NCBI GenBank assembly: GCA_028704435.1
Contig: JAQWFL010000001.1
Span: forward strand, 1 to 64,000
DNA: 64,000 bases
Reading direction: 5' to 3'
DNA from: Anaerostipes sp.
GTDB lineage: Bacteria; Bacillota; Clostridia; Lachnospirales; Lachnospiraceae
Both the position numbers and the translations under genes were made by a program. Shown piece after piece: positions 53,223-61,814 of the stretch (the stretch's first letter is position 1; every line of letters begins with the position of its first letter). Under the pieces are notes generated by a model. It saw only the letters and a program-made list of their open reading frames with translations. It did no database searches and was not told the DNA's origin.

Positions 53223-54332
53223 ATGGCAGAAAATACAATGATGGAATTCACAGAAAAGCTAGAGGGACTTGTAGAATTAGGGAAGCAGAATAAAAATGTT
53301 CTAGAATATGAACAAATTGAAACTTACTATAAAGATATGAAACTGACTCCAGATATGATGGACGCTATCTTTAATTATCTTGAGGAAAAGAATGTTGATG
53401 TTTTGCAAATCACAGAGGATGACGAAACAGAAGATGATATTGATGAAGAAGTAATTGAAGCTAAGAAGGAAACGGAAACTGAAATTATTGTGCCAGAGGG
53501 TGTAAGTGTTGAAGATCCTGTTCGTATGTATTTAAAGGAGATTGGTAAGGTACCTCTTTTAAGTGCTCAAGAAGAAATTGATTTAGCAAAGAGAATGGAA
53601 GATGGAGACGAGCTTGCAAAGCAAAAGCTTGCAGAGGCAAATCTACGTCTTGTTGTTAGTATTGCTAAGAGATATGTGGGACGTGGGATGTTATTCCTTG
53701 ACTTAATTCAAGAGGGAAATCTAGGTCTGATTAAAGCTGTTGAGAAGTTTGATTACCGTAAGGGGTATAAGTTTAGTACTTATGCAACGTGGTGGATTCG
53801 TCAGGCAATTACACGTGCCATTGCAGACCAGGCAAGAACTATCCGTATTCCAGTCCATATGGTAGAGACCATTAATAAGTTAATTCGTGTATCTAGACAA
53901 CTTCTTCAAGAATTAGGAAGAGAGCCACTTCCAGAAGAGATTGCAGAAAAAATGGATATTTCAGTAGAGAGAGTCCGTGAAATTTTAAAGATTTCACAAG
54001 AGCCAGTTTCCTTGGAAACACCAATTGGAGAAGAAGAAGATAGCCACTTAGGCGACTTTATTCAAGATGACAATGTCCCAGTTCCAGCAGATGCTGCTGC
54101 ATTTACTTTGCTTAAGGAACAATTAAGCGAAGTCTTAGATACTTTGACGGAAAGAGAACAAAAGGTACTTCGTCTTCGTTTTGGCCTTGATGACAGCAGA
54201 GCCAGAACATTAGAAGAAGTAGGAAAAGAATTCAATGTAACTCGTGAACGTATTCGTCAGATTGAAGCAAAGGCGTTACGGAAATTACGTCATCCAAGTC
54301 GCAGCCGTAAACTGAAAGATTATTTAGACTAA
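53223..54332 (+). CDS. rpoD: Primary sigma factor RpoD (SigA)
   Basis: 369 residues with regions 1.1 (about 1-85), 1.2 ([16 protein letters not shown]), 2.1-2.4 ([41 protein letters not shown]), 3 ([17 protein letters not shown]) and 4 ([20 protein letters not shown]). All promoter-recognition elements are intact, matching the TTGACA-17-TATAAT promoters seen in the window. The start at 53223 follows AGAGGAAAG. The frame start at 53190 lacks an RBS. Confidence 0.98.
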   Translation: MAENTMMEFTEKLEGLVELGKQNKNVLEYEQIETYYKDMKLTPDMMDAIFNYLEEKNVDVLQITEDDETEDDIDEEVIEAKKETETEIIVPEGVSVEDPVRMYLKEIGKVPLLSAQEEIDLAKRMEDGDELAKQKLAEANLRLVVSIAKRYVGRGMLFLDLIQEGNLGLIKAVEKFDYRKGYKFSTYATWWIRQAITRAIADQARTIRIPVHMVETINKLIRVSRQLLQELGREPLPEEIAEKMDISVERVREILKISQEPVSLETPIGEEEDSHLGDFIQDDNVPVPADAAAFTLLKEQLSEVLDTLTEREQKVLRLRFGLDDSRARTLEEVGKEFNVTRERIRQIEAKALRKLRHPSRSRKLKDYLD

Positions 54333-54343
54333 TTGGGGTATAT

Positions 54344-55039
54344 ATGGAATTATCAAAAAGATTATATGCAATTGCTTCCTTTGTTTCCAGAGGCAATACA
54401 CTTGCAGATATTGGTACAGATCATGGATATATTCCCATTTATCTTGTAAAACATGAGATTTGTCCCAAGGCATTTGCTATGGATGTAAACCAGGGTCCCC
54501 TAGATAAGGCAATTACCAATGTGAGAGCAGAAGGTTTAGAACAACAGATTATGTGTATCAAATCCAATGGATTAGAGTATTTGCCAGAAAATCAAGTGGA
54601 TACCATTGTGATTGCAGGCATGGGCGGAGATTTGATGGAACAGATTTTGGTTCTTGGAGAGGGAAAATTAAAAGATATTCAAGAACTTGTGCTGTCTCCT
54701 CAGTCACATCCAGAAAAGGTAAGACAATTTCTCCATAATCATGGATTTATGATTCAAGCAGAATCCATGTTAAAGGAAGATGGAAAGTTTTATTTGATTT
54801 TACATGCAACAAGGGGCATAGAACATTTTCAAGAAGAATATCTTTACTTGTACGGGAAAAAGCTTTTAGAAGCAAAAGACGAGACAATGGGTGAATATTT
54901 AGAGTTGGAATTGAAAAGTGTAGAAAAGATATTAGAATCCTTTTCGTCTATGAACTTACCATCTGTTGAAACGCGAAGAATACAGTTAACAGAGAAAAAA
55001 AAGAATATTATGGAGGCATTGACATATTATGAAGTGTAG
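54344..55039 (+). CDS. trmK: tRNA (adenine-22-N1)-methyltransferase TrmK
   Basis: 231 residues. The SAM-binding motif is LADIGTDHGYIPIYL, followed by NQGPLDKA and IAGMGGDLM with LSPQSHPEKVRQF. These are the blocks of the YqfN/TrmK family that methylates A22 of tRNA(Ser/Tyr). The C-terminal coiled coil (about 165-225) is present. It overlaps the Nif3-like gene by 11 bases in the conserved rpoD-trmK-nif3 order. Confidence 0.94.
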   Translation: MELSKRLYAIASFVSRGNTLADIGTDHGYIPIYLVKHEICPKAFAMDVNQGPLDKAITNVRAEGLEQQIMCIKSNGLEYLPENQVDTIVIAGMGGDLMEQILVLGEGKLKDIQELVLSPQSHPEKVRQFLHNHGFMIQAESMLKEDGKFYLILHATRGIEHFQEEYLYLYGKKLLEAKDETMGEYLELELKSVEKILESFSSMNLPSVETRRIQLTEKKKNIMEALTYYEV

Positions 55040-55811
55040 TGAAGTTATACAGTGCTTGGAAGAAAGAACACCACATAGTTTTGCCATGGACTGGGATAAT
55101 GTTGGACTATTAGTTGGAAGATTGGAAAGTGAAATACATAAAATTCTAGTAACTTTAGATGTTACCAAGGAAGCAGTCACTATGGCAGTAGATCAGGGTG
55201 TGGATATGATTGTAAGTCATCATCCCATTTTGTTTTCTCCCATAAAATCAGTGACAGATCAGGATTTTCTTGGGAATAAAGTAGTTACATTAATAGAACA
55301 TGGGATTTCTTGTTTTGCAATGCACACCAACTATGATGTGTGTCAAATGGCAGATTTAGCAGATCAATATTTTCAGCTGACAGATACAATACCATTGGAA
55401 GTAACTTATGATATCAATGGAGAACAAAAAGGAATCGGAAGTGTTGCACATTTGGCAGCACCAATTTCACTATCTACCTGTGCACAAAAAGTGAAAGATG
55501 CTTTTGGATTAAAAGAGGTACTTTTATTTGGAAAAGAGGAGCAGATGGTGGAAAGGATTGCTGTGTCTCCTGGTTCTGGAAGACATATGATAGAAGAAGC
55601 GTTAAAAGCACATGCAGACGTATTAATTACAGGGGATATAGGACACCATGAAGGACTAGATGCATTAGATATGGGAATGAGCGTTATCGAGGCAGGACAC
55701 CATGGATTGGAACAAATATTTATTTCAGACGTGGCAGACTATCTAAAAAAGCACTGTAAGAACTGTGAGATTATATCCTTGAATCCTGGAATTCCATATC
55801 AGGTATATTAG
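55029..55811 (+). CDS. Nif3-like dinuclear metal-binding protein (YqfO/YbgI family)
   Basis: 260 residues without the PII-like insert of B. subtilis YqfO. DNVGLLVG, the metal site SHHPILFSP, MHTNYDV and GDIGHHEGLDA near the C-terminus carry the His/Asp ligands. Family members are toroidal hexamers of unknown function, often mis-annotated as GTP cyclohydrolase I type 2. It starts inside the end of trmK. Confidence 0.93.
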   Translation: MKCSEVIQCLEERTPHSFAMDWDNVGLLVGRLESEIHKILVTLDVTKEAVTMAVDQGVDMIVSHHPILFSPIKSVTDQDFLGNKVVTLIEHGISCFAMHTNYDVCQMADLADQYFQLTDTIPLEVTYDINGEQKGIGSVAHLAAPISLSTCAQKVKDAFGLKEVLLFGKEEQMVERIAVSPGSGRHMIEEALKAHADVLITGDIGHHEGLDALDMGMSVIEAGHHGLEQIFISDVADYLKKHCKNCEIISLNPGIPYQVY

Positions 55812-55832
55812 ACATAGAAAGGGGATGATTTC

Positions 55833-57482
55833 ATGTTGACAATAACAATTGGAGAAAAAACAATTCAGGTAAAAAAGGGAACACCATTGGAGACACTGGC
55901 AAAGGAATACCAAAAACCAGAAGAACCAATTATTTTATTAGGATACGTGAATCAGAAGTTAAGAGAGTTATCTTATGAATTAAAAGAAGACAGCACCATA
56001 AAATTTGTGACCAACGAATTACAGTCTGGATATATGACATACAAGCGTACAACAATCTTTATTTTGTTAAAGGCATGTGAAGATGTCCTAGGAGAAGATG
56101 CAGTCAATAAAATGTATATTAATTATTCCATTGGAAATAGTTCTTTTTGTGAATTTCGTTCCATTCAAATAAATGATGAAATTGTTTCTCAAATTGATGA
56201 TCGTATGCGTCAGTTGATAGAAAATGATTTGCCGATTAATAAAATGAATTGGAGTACACAGGAAGTAAGGGATTATTTTGCAAAAAACCATATGGAAGAC
56301 AAAGAAAGATTGTTCCAATACCGAAAAGCCTCCAATGCGAATCTTTATGAACTTGACGGATATTATAACTATTTTTATGGATATATGGTGCCGAGCACAG
56401 GGTATATTAAACATTTTCTACTCAATGAATATGAAAATGGGATGATTCTTCAAATTCCAAGACGAAATTCTTATTCAGAAATCACAAAATTCACGCCTCA
56501 GCCCAAATTGTTTAGTGTGATGCAGCGTTCTAGAAAATGGTGCAAGGCTATGAAAGTAGAAACAGTAGGGGATTTAAATGATGCAATTGTAAATGAAGAA
56601 ATTGGAAATTTGATTTTAGTGCAAGAAGCATTGCAGGAGAGAGTGCTTTCTGATGTTTCAGATCGAATCATTAAAGAAGGAAAGAAGTTTGTATTAATTT
56701 CAGGACCTTCATCTTCAGGAAAAACAACATTTTCTCACCGTCTGTCAATTCAACTTCAGACCCATGGAATGACACCACATCCAATTTCTCTGGATGATTA
56801 TTTCTTGGATCGGGAACTTTCTCCCAAAGAGGCAGATGGCAGTTATAATTTTGAATCTATTTATTCATTAAATTTAAAACAATTTAATGAAGATATGAGC
56901 CGACTGTTAAAAGGAGAAACCGTTCAATTGCCTACTTATAATTTTATCACTGGGAAGAGCGAGTATAAAGGAAATTATAAAACAATAGGAGAACAAGATA
57001 TTCTTGTGATTGAGGGGATTCATGGATTGAATTCAAAGTTGTCGTCTCAAGTGGAAGAAGATAGTAAATTCAAAATCTATGTAAGTGCATTAAGTCAGAT
57101 TAATATGGATCAGCATAATAGAATTCCATCTTCAGATGGTCGTTTAATTCGAAGAATTGTGAGAGATTCTATGCATCGAGGAACCAATGCTAGAGATACA
57201 ATTCGGCGATGGGATTCTGTGCGGCAAGGGGAAGAAGAGAATATATTTCCTTACCAAGAAGAGGCAGATATTATGTTTAACTCAGCCCAGGTTTATGAAT
57301 TAGCTGTATTAAAACAATATGCAGAACCATTGCTTTTTGCAGTAAGCCCAGAATGTGAAGAGTATCAAGAGGCAAAAAGGTTATTAAAGTTTTTTGATTA
57401 TTTCTTAAATGTTAGAAGTGGTGATATTCCACAGACATCACTTTTAAGAGAATTTATTGGTGGAAGTTGCTTTGAAACTTAA
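55833..57482 (+). CDS. Uridine-kinase-like nucleoside kinase with ThrRS-like N-terminal (TGS/SAD) domains
   Basis: 549 residues. The first about 60 resemble a TGS domain (VKKGTPLETLAKEYQK), residues about 70-260 look like the second-additional-domain region of threonyl-tRNA synthetase, and from about 280 there is a uridine kinase: P-loop SGPSSSGKTTFSHRL (about 285-299), ISLDDYFLDRE, and VIEGIHGLN. The fused form is common in Clostridia, and the true nucleoside substrate is not certain. RBS GAAAGGGGATGATTTC. Its last codons contain the rnpB promoter. Confidence 0.88.
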   Translation: MLTITIGEKTIQVKKGTPLETLAKEYQKPEEPIILLGYVNQKLRELSYELKEDSTIKFVTNELQSGYMTYKRTTIFILLKACEDVLGEDAVNKMYINYSIGNSSFCEFRSIQINDEIVSQIDDRMRQLIENDLPINKMNWSTQEVRDYFAKNHMEDKERLFQYRKASNANLYELDGYYNYFYGYMVPSTGYIKHFLLNEYENGMILQIPRRNSYSEITKFTPQPKLFSVMQRSRKWCKAMKVETVGDLNDAIVNEEIGNLILVQEALQERVLSDVSDRIIKEGKKFVLISGPSSSGKTTFSHRLSIQLQTHGMTPHPISLDDYFLDRELSPKEADGSYNFESIYSLNLKQFNEDMSRLLKGETVQLPTYNFITGKSEYKGNYKTIGEQDILVIEGIHGLNSKLSSQVEEDSKFKIYVSALSQINMDQHNRIPSSDGRLIRRIVRDSMHRGTNARDTIRRWDSVRQGEEENIFPYQEEADIMFNSAQVYELAVLKQYAEPLLFAVSPECEEYQEAKRLLKFFDYFLNVRSGDIPQTSLLREFIGGSCFET

Positions 57483-57495
57483 TTTATGATATTAT
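57467..57495 (+). promoter_or_regulatory. Promoter of rnpB
   Basis: TTGCTT, a 17-base spacer and TATTAT with an upstream TGa. The -35 lies in the end of the kinase gene. It gives a start about 8 bases before the RNA. Confidence 0.7.
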
Positions 57496-57502
57496 AAGGA
57501 TT

Positions 57503-57844
57503 CATGTTAGCTGGATAAATGATCGCGCTGCGCTTGTCGCAGTGAGGAAAGTCCGGGCTTCACAGGGCAGGATGCCAGATAACGTCTGGTAGGGGTGACC
57601 CTCAGGCTAGTGCAACAGAGATAAACCGCCAGCTTTTGCTGGTAAGGGTGGAAAGGTGAGGTAAGAGCTCACCGCTTGGCTGGTAACAGGCAAGGCAGAT
57701 GTAAACCCCATTCGAAGCAAGACCAAGGTAAAGCGACAAATCGGCCCGATTTGCTTTCGGTAGGTCGCTAGAGCTTGTTGGCGACAGCAAGTCGAGATAG
57801 ATGATCATTCACGACAGAACCCGGCTTATCGTTTGGCTAACATG
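57503..57844 (+). ncRNA. rnpB: RNase P RNA
   Basis: Ends CATGTTAGC (57503-57511) and GCTAACATG (57836-57844) form P1. The conserved core sequences GAGGAAAGTCCGGGCT, AACAGAGATAAACCGCC-like (P10/11), GGTAAGGGTGGAAAGGTG and ACAGAACCCGGCTTA are all present. About 340 nucleotides, consistent with a complete bacterial RNase P RNA. The class (A or B) was not determined. Confidence 0.95.
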
Positions 57845-57926
57845 ATTTATAATCAATATAAGAAGACAGTGAACACATTGTATACAGCATATATGATGTG
57901 TTTTGTTAATATGTACCCCTTTCATA

Positions 57927-57954
57927 TTGAATTGAGATAGCATATGAATAATAT
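57927..57954 (+). promoter_or_regulatory. Possible promoter of the aldo/keto reductase gene
   Basis: TTGAAT, a 16-base spacer and TAATAT. It lies 51 bases before the ATG. Confidence 0.45.
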
Positions 57955-58005
57955 TGTAAATGCACTAAAGTAATAGAATGAAAGAAGTGAAAAAAGGAGA
58001 AAAAA

Positions 58006-58824
58006 ATGAATCAAATCACATTATATAATGGAATCGATATTCCTCAAATTGGTCTTGGAGTATATCAAGCACCAGTGGGGAGCGGTACTGTTAATGCGGT
58101 AAAGTGGGCCATAGAAGCTGGGTATCGCCATATTGACACTGCAAAAGTGTATGGCAATGAAGAGGATGTAGGAACAGGGATTTTGGAGAGTGGAGTGCCA
58201 AGAGAAGATATATTTTTGACAACAAAGCTATGGAATGATGATATTCGTGAAGGACGCACCAGGGAAGCTTTTGAAAAAAGCCTAGAAGCGCTGCAGACAG
58301 ATTATGTAGATTTATATTTAATTCACTGGCCAGTAGATGGATTTGAAATGGCGTGGCTCATAATGGAAGAACTATATCAAGAAGGAAAGATAAGAGCCAT
58401 TGGATTGAGCAATTTCCATGAAGAGCACTTGAATCGATTAAAGAAAATCGCTTCAGTGATGCCTGCGGTAAATCAGATAGAATCACATCCATATATGAAC
58501 AATCAATCATTAATTGAATTTAATCATTCTCTGGGAATAGAGGTTGAGGCATGGCGTCCCCTTGGAGGAACCGGTGGCAATCTTTTAGAAGATGTAGAAT
58601 TAAATCAGATTGCAAAAAAGTATGGAAAAAGTGTGGCACAGATTGTTTTGCGTTGGGATGTTCAAAGAGGTCTAATTGTACTGCCAAAGTCAATACATAA
58701 AGATCGAATTGCATCCAATATAGATGTTTTCGACTTTTGTCTGGATGCAGAGGATATGAAACGAATCAATCAATTAAACCGAAATGTTCGACTTGGTCCT
58801 GATCCAGATAACTTTACATTTTAG
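58006..58824 (+). CDS. Aldo/keto reductase
   Basis: 272-residue TIM-barrel NADPH oxidoreductase of the AKR5-like bacterial group. The catalytic tetrad is Asp and Tyr in DTAKVYGNEEDVG, Lys in TTKLWN and His in LIHWPVDG. LPKSIHKDRIASN is the cofactor-binding C-terminal block. The substrate is probably small aldehydes or ketones such as methylglyoxal, by family. RBS AAAAGGAG. No operon partners. Confidence 0.93.
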   Translation: MNQITLYNGIDIPQIGLGVYQAPVGSGTVNAVKWAIEAGYRHIDTAKVYGNEEDVGTGILESGVPREDIFLTTKLWNDDIREGRTREAFEKSLEALQTDYVDLYLIHWPVDGFEMAWLIMEELYQEGKIRAIGLSNFHEEHLNRLKKIASVMPAVNQIESHPYMNNQSLIEFNHSLGIEVEAWRPLGGTGGNLLEDVELNQIAKKYGKSVAQIVLRWDVQRGLIVLPKSIHKDRIASNIDVFDFCLDAEDMKRINQLNRNVRLGPDPDNFTF

Positions 58825-58895
58825 AATCGTAAGAAAAGTACTGTGGCATAAATTCTTCTAGTATGGCATATACTCTTATAAAGGAGTGTGCGTCA

Positions 58896-59525
58896 TTGAA
58901 GAAAAAAATTAAAATTATAACCATTTCTTGTATGATCGGTGTGTGCAGCATTGGTCAAAGTGTTCTTGCAAAAGATCAGATGTTCTTAGCATTAGAATCT
59001 AGACAGGACGTAGATGTTATCATACAAAAAAAGGTAGAAGAAGAGAACAGACGTTACTACAAAAATACAAAGATAATACAGAAGCTGAATATACAAAAGA
59101 AAATTGAAGAGAAAAATTATGCCGAGGCATTAAATAGAGAAATTAGTACAAGAGAAACCGCTGTCTTGACTCGAATTGTGGAAGCGGAAGCTACAGATAA
59201 AGACATGAAAAGCAAAATCTTAGTAGCGAATGTTATATTAAACAGGGTTCGCTCCAAAGAATTTCCCAATACGATAGAGGGAGTTGTATTTCAACGAACC
59301 CAGGGAAAAGTGCAGTTCTCGCCCACGGCAGATGGACGGTATGATTCTGTTACCATTACCAAAAGCAGTACGGAAAGTGTGCGAAGGGCACTACGAGGCG
59401 AAGATTACTCGGAAGGGGCCCTTTATTTTGTTGAAAAGACAATTGCCAATCCAAGAAATGTATCTTGGTTTGAATCTTCCTTGCATCATTTATTTACCTA
59501 TCAGGGACACTCATTTTATAAATAA
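58896..59525 (+). CDS. Secreted SleB-like cell-wall hydrolase
   Basis: 209 residues from a TTG start at 58896, which has AAAGGAGTG 9 bases upstream. The frame from ATG 58863 would place extra residues ahead of the signal peptide and lacks an RBS. Signal peptide IKIITISCMIGVCSIG to LAK, a charged helical linker with KKVEEENRRYYKN, then a Hydrolase_2 domain with catalytic-Glu context LTRIVEAEATDKD, ANVILNRVRSKEFPN and GALYFVEKTIANP. It resembles SleB/CwlJ spore-cortex-lytic enzymes. Vegetative use is also possible. Confidence 0.85.
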   Translation: MKKKIKIITISCMIGVCSIGQSVLAKDQMFLALESRQDVDVIIQKKVEEENRRYYKNTKIIQKLNIQKKIEEKNYAEALNREISTRETAVLTRIVEAEATDKDMKSKILVANVILNRVRSKEFPNTIEGVVFQRTQGKVQFSPTADGRYDSVTITKSSTESVRRALRGEDYSEGALYFVEKTIANPRNVSWFESSLHHLFTYQGHSFYK

Positions 59526-59539
59526 GATGAGTGTTTTTT
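59507..59539 (+). terminator. Terminator of the cell-wall hydrolase gene
   Basis: ACACTCAT pairs with ATGAGTGT followed by T5. The upstream arm overlaps the last codons. Confidence 0.7.
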
Positions 59540-59540
59540 G

Positions 59541-59598
59541 TTGACATTTTTTTTGTTATGTTAGAATGTTAGGAAGCTAACAATCAGGAAGCTAACAA
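59541..59598 (+). promoter_or_regulatory. marR promoter with nested GTTAG/CTAAC repeats
   Basis: TTGACA (59541-59546), a 15-base spacer and extended -10 TGtTAGAAT. From 59560 the pattern is GTTAG-aat-GTTAG-gaag-CTAAC-aatcaggaag-CTAAC. AGGAAGCTAACAA is a direct repeat (59571-59583 and 59586-59598, period 15). The RBS lies just after. It is a candidate MarR operator. Confidence 0.65.
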
Positions 59599-59610
59599 AG
59601 GAGGTGACAT

Positions 59611-60054
59611 ATGCGTCAGAAGAAAGAGATTGGATTTATATTTAGAGATATGTCAAATCTAATAAAGCGTGATTTAGATCGACGTATGGGATGTGATAAG
59701 GAGTGTCATAATCGTACAGGTGGACAAGGTTTTATGATTGGATATATATATGAACATAGTAAGGATGGGGCTGTATTTCAAAGGGATATTGAGAAGGCAT
59801 TTCATATACGAAGATCCTCGGTAACTGGAGCTTTAAAGCTTTTAGAGAAGAATGGTTATATTAAAAGAGAAGCTGTAAAAGAGGATGCACGGCTCAAGAA
59901 GATTATATTAACTGAAAAAGCAGTGCAGCGACATGAAAGGATTTCTGCGATTATTGATGAATTTGAATCAGATGTAATCAAAGGAATCAGTCAGGATGAT
60001 TTAGACGCATTTTACCGCGTTGTGAATCAAGTGAAGAACAATATTGGAAACTAG
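59611..60054 (+). CDS. MarR-family transcriptional regulator
   Basis: 147 residues. The winged-helix core has FQRDIEKAFHIRRSSVTGAL, then LLEKNGYIKREAVKEDARLKK as the wing. It sits immediately upstream of a heterodimeric ABC exporter, an arrangement in which the regulator usually represses the pump and is relieved by a drug or metabolite. RBS AGGAGGTGACAT. The repeats in its promoter are a likely self-binding site. Confidence 0.92.
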   Translation: MRQKKEIGFIFRDMSNLIKRDLDRRMGCDKECHNRTGGQGFMIGYIYEHSKDGAVFQRDIEKAFHIRRSSVTGALKLLEKNGYIKREAVKEDARLKKIILTEKAVQRHERISAIIDEFESDVIKGISQDDLDAFYRVVNQVKNNIGN

Positions 60055-60080
60055 AACTAAGAAACCAGAAAGGAACTATC

Positions 60081-61814
60081 ATGTTAAAGACGTTAAGCAG
60101 AGAAATAAAAGAATTTAAAAAAGACTCTTTATTGTCTCCGTTTTTTGTAATTTTAGAGGTTATCATGGAATTAATTATTCCATTAATGATGGCATCAATT
60201 ATAGACGATGGAGTAAATAGTGGGAATATGAAACATGTTTGGGTAATGGGAGCTGCAATGATAGTGATTGCCATGTTATCTCTTACTTTTGGTGTGTTGT
60301 CAGGAAAGTATGCAGCCAGAGCGTCAACTGGATTTGCAAGAAATTTAAGAAAGAAGATGTTTGAAAATATCCAGACATTTTCATTTTCAAATATCGATAA
60401 ATATTCTACGGCGGGACTAATTACAAGGACTACGACAGATGTTACCAATGTACAGAATGCATATCAGATGATAATTCGTATGTGTGCAAGAGCACCTTTT
60501 ATGCTAGTGATTGCAGTAGGAATGACTTTTTCCATTAATGCAAAACTTGCATGGATTTTTGTTGGGGCGGTTGTTTTTTTAGGAATTATTCTAGGGATTA
60601 TTGTAACAAGAGCATTTCCCGCATTTTCAAAGGTATTTAAAAAATATGATGCATTAAATGCAAGTGTTCAAGAGAATATTAATGCAGAACGTGTAGTAAA
60701 GGCATATGTTCGTGAGGATTATGAAATTGAAAAGTTTAATGAGTCAAATAACAATCTTTATAAGTTATTTATTAAGGCGGAAAAATTAGTTGTTTTAAAC
60801 ATGCCTATCATGCAGTTTGTAATGTATGCAAGTATTTTGTTGTTGTCTTGGTTAGGTGCTCAGATGATTGTTTCAGGTGAATTAAAGACTGGGGAATTAA
60901 TGAGCTTGTTTACATATGTATTGAATATACTGATGAGTTTAATGATGATTTCCATGGCATTTGTTATGATTTCCATGTCAAAAGCATCTGCAGACCGTAT
61001 CGCAGAAGTCATTAATGATAAAGCCACAATTGTAAATCCAGATCATCCGGTGATGGAAGTAAAAGATGGTTCTATTGAGTTTAATGACGTAAACTTTGCT
61101 TATGAAAAAGGAAAGAATAATTATGTTTTAAATGATATAAATTTAAAGATTAAGGCAGGGGAGACCATTGGAATTATTGGTGGTACTGGAAGTGCCAAGT
61201 CTTCTTTGGTACAGCTGATTCCAAGATTATATGATGCTACCATTGGAGAAGTGAAAGTTGGTGGAATTGATGTCAAAGAATATGATCTTGAAACCCTTCG
61301 TAATGAGGTTGCTATGGTACTTCAAAAGAATGTGTTGTTTTCAGGAACTATAAATGAAAACATCCGCTGGGGAGATCAGGATGCGTCAGATGAAGAAGTG
61401 AGACGTGTGTGTAAACTTGCTCAGGCCGATGAATTCATTCAAACATTCCCAGATAAATATAATACATATATTGAACAGGGGGGAAGCAATGTATCTGGAG
61501 GTCAAAAACAGAGACTTTGTATTGCAAGAGCATTATTGAAAAAGCCTAAAATTCTTATTTTAGATGATTCTACCAGTGCAGTAGATACAAAGACAGATGC
61601 TTTGATTCGTGAAGCGTTTACAAATGAAATTCCAGACACAACAAAGATTATCATCGCACAGAGAATTAATTCCATTGAAGATGCAGATAAGATTATTGTA
61701 TTGGACGAAGGAAGAATTGAAGCCATGGGAACAAATGAAGAATTATTAGAGACAAGTGAAATTTACCGTGAGGTATATGAATCGCAAATAAAGGGGGAAG
61801 CTGATGATGAATAA
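60081..61814 (+). CDS. ABC exporter half-transporter, degenerate-NBD partner
   Basis: 577 residues: six membrane helices (about 1-310) and an NBD. Walker A is GGTGSAKSSL, the signature VSGGQKQRLC, and Walker B ILILDDSTSA has Asp496 in place of the catalytic Glu. This is the usual non-catalytic partner in BmrCD/LmrCD-like heterodimers. The stop is overlapped by the partner gene. Its export substrate is not known; multidrug efflux is likely from the MarR context. Confidence 0.93.
   Translation: MLKTLSREIKEFKKDSLLSPFFVILEVIMELIIPLMMASIIDDGVNSGNMKHVWVMGAAMIVIAMLSLTFGVLSGKYAARASTGFARNLRKKMFENIQTFSFSNIDKYSTAGLITRTTTDVTNVQNAYQMIIRMCARAPFMLVIAVGMTFSINAKLAWIFVGAVVFLGIILGIIVTRAFPAFSKVFKKYDALNASVQENINAERVVKAYVREDYEIEKFNESNNNLYKLFIKAEKLVVLNMPIMQFVMYASILLLSWLGAQMIVSGELKTGELMSLFTYVLNILMSLMMISMAFVMISMSKASADRIAEVINDKATIVNPDHPVMEVKDGSIEFNDVNFAYEKGKNNYVLNDINLKIKAGETIGIIGGTGSAKSSLVQLIPRLYDATIGEVKVGGIDVKEYDLETLRNEVAMVLQKNVLFSGTINENIRWGDQDASDEEVRRVCKLAQADEFIQTFPDKYNTYIEQGGSNVSGGQKQRLCIARALLKKPKILILDDSTSAVDTKTDALIREAFTNEIPDTTKIIIAQRINSIEDADKIIVLDEGRIEAMGTNEELLETSEIYREVYESQIKGEADDE

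Noticed and set aside
57602-57808. Minus-strand frame of 68 codons inside rnpB
   Set aside because: The region is RNase P RNA.
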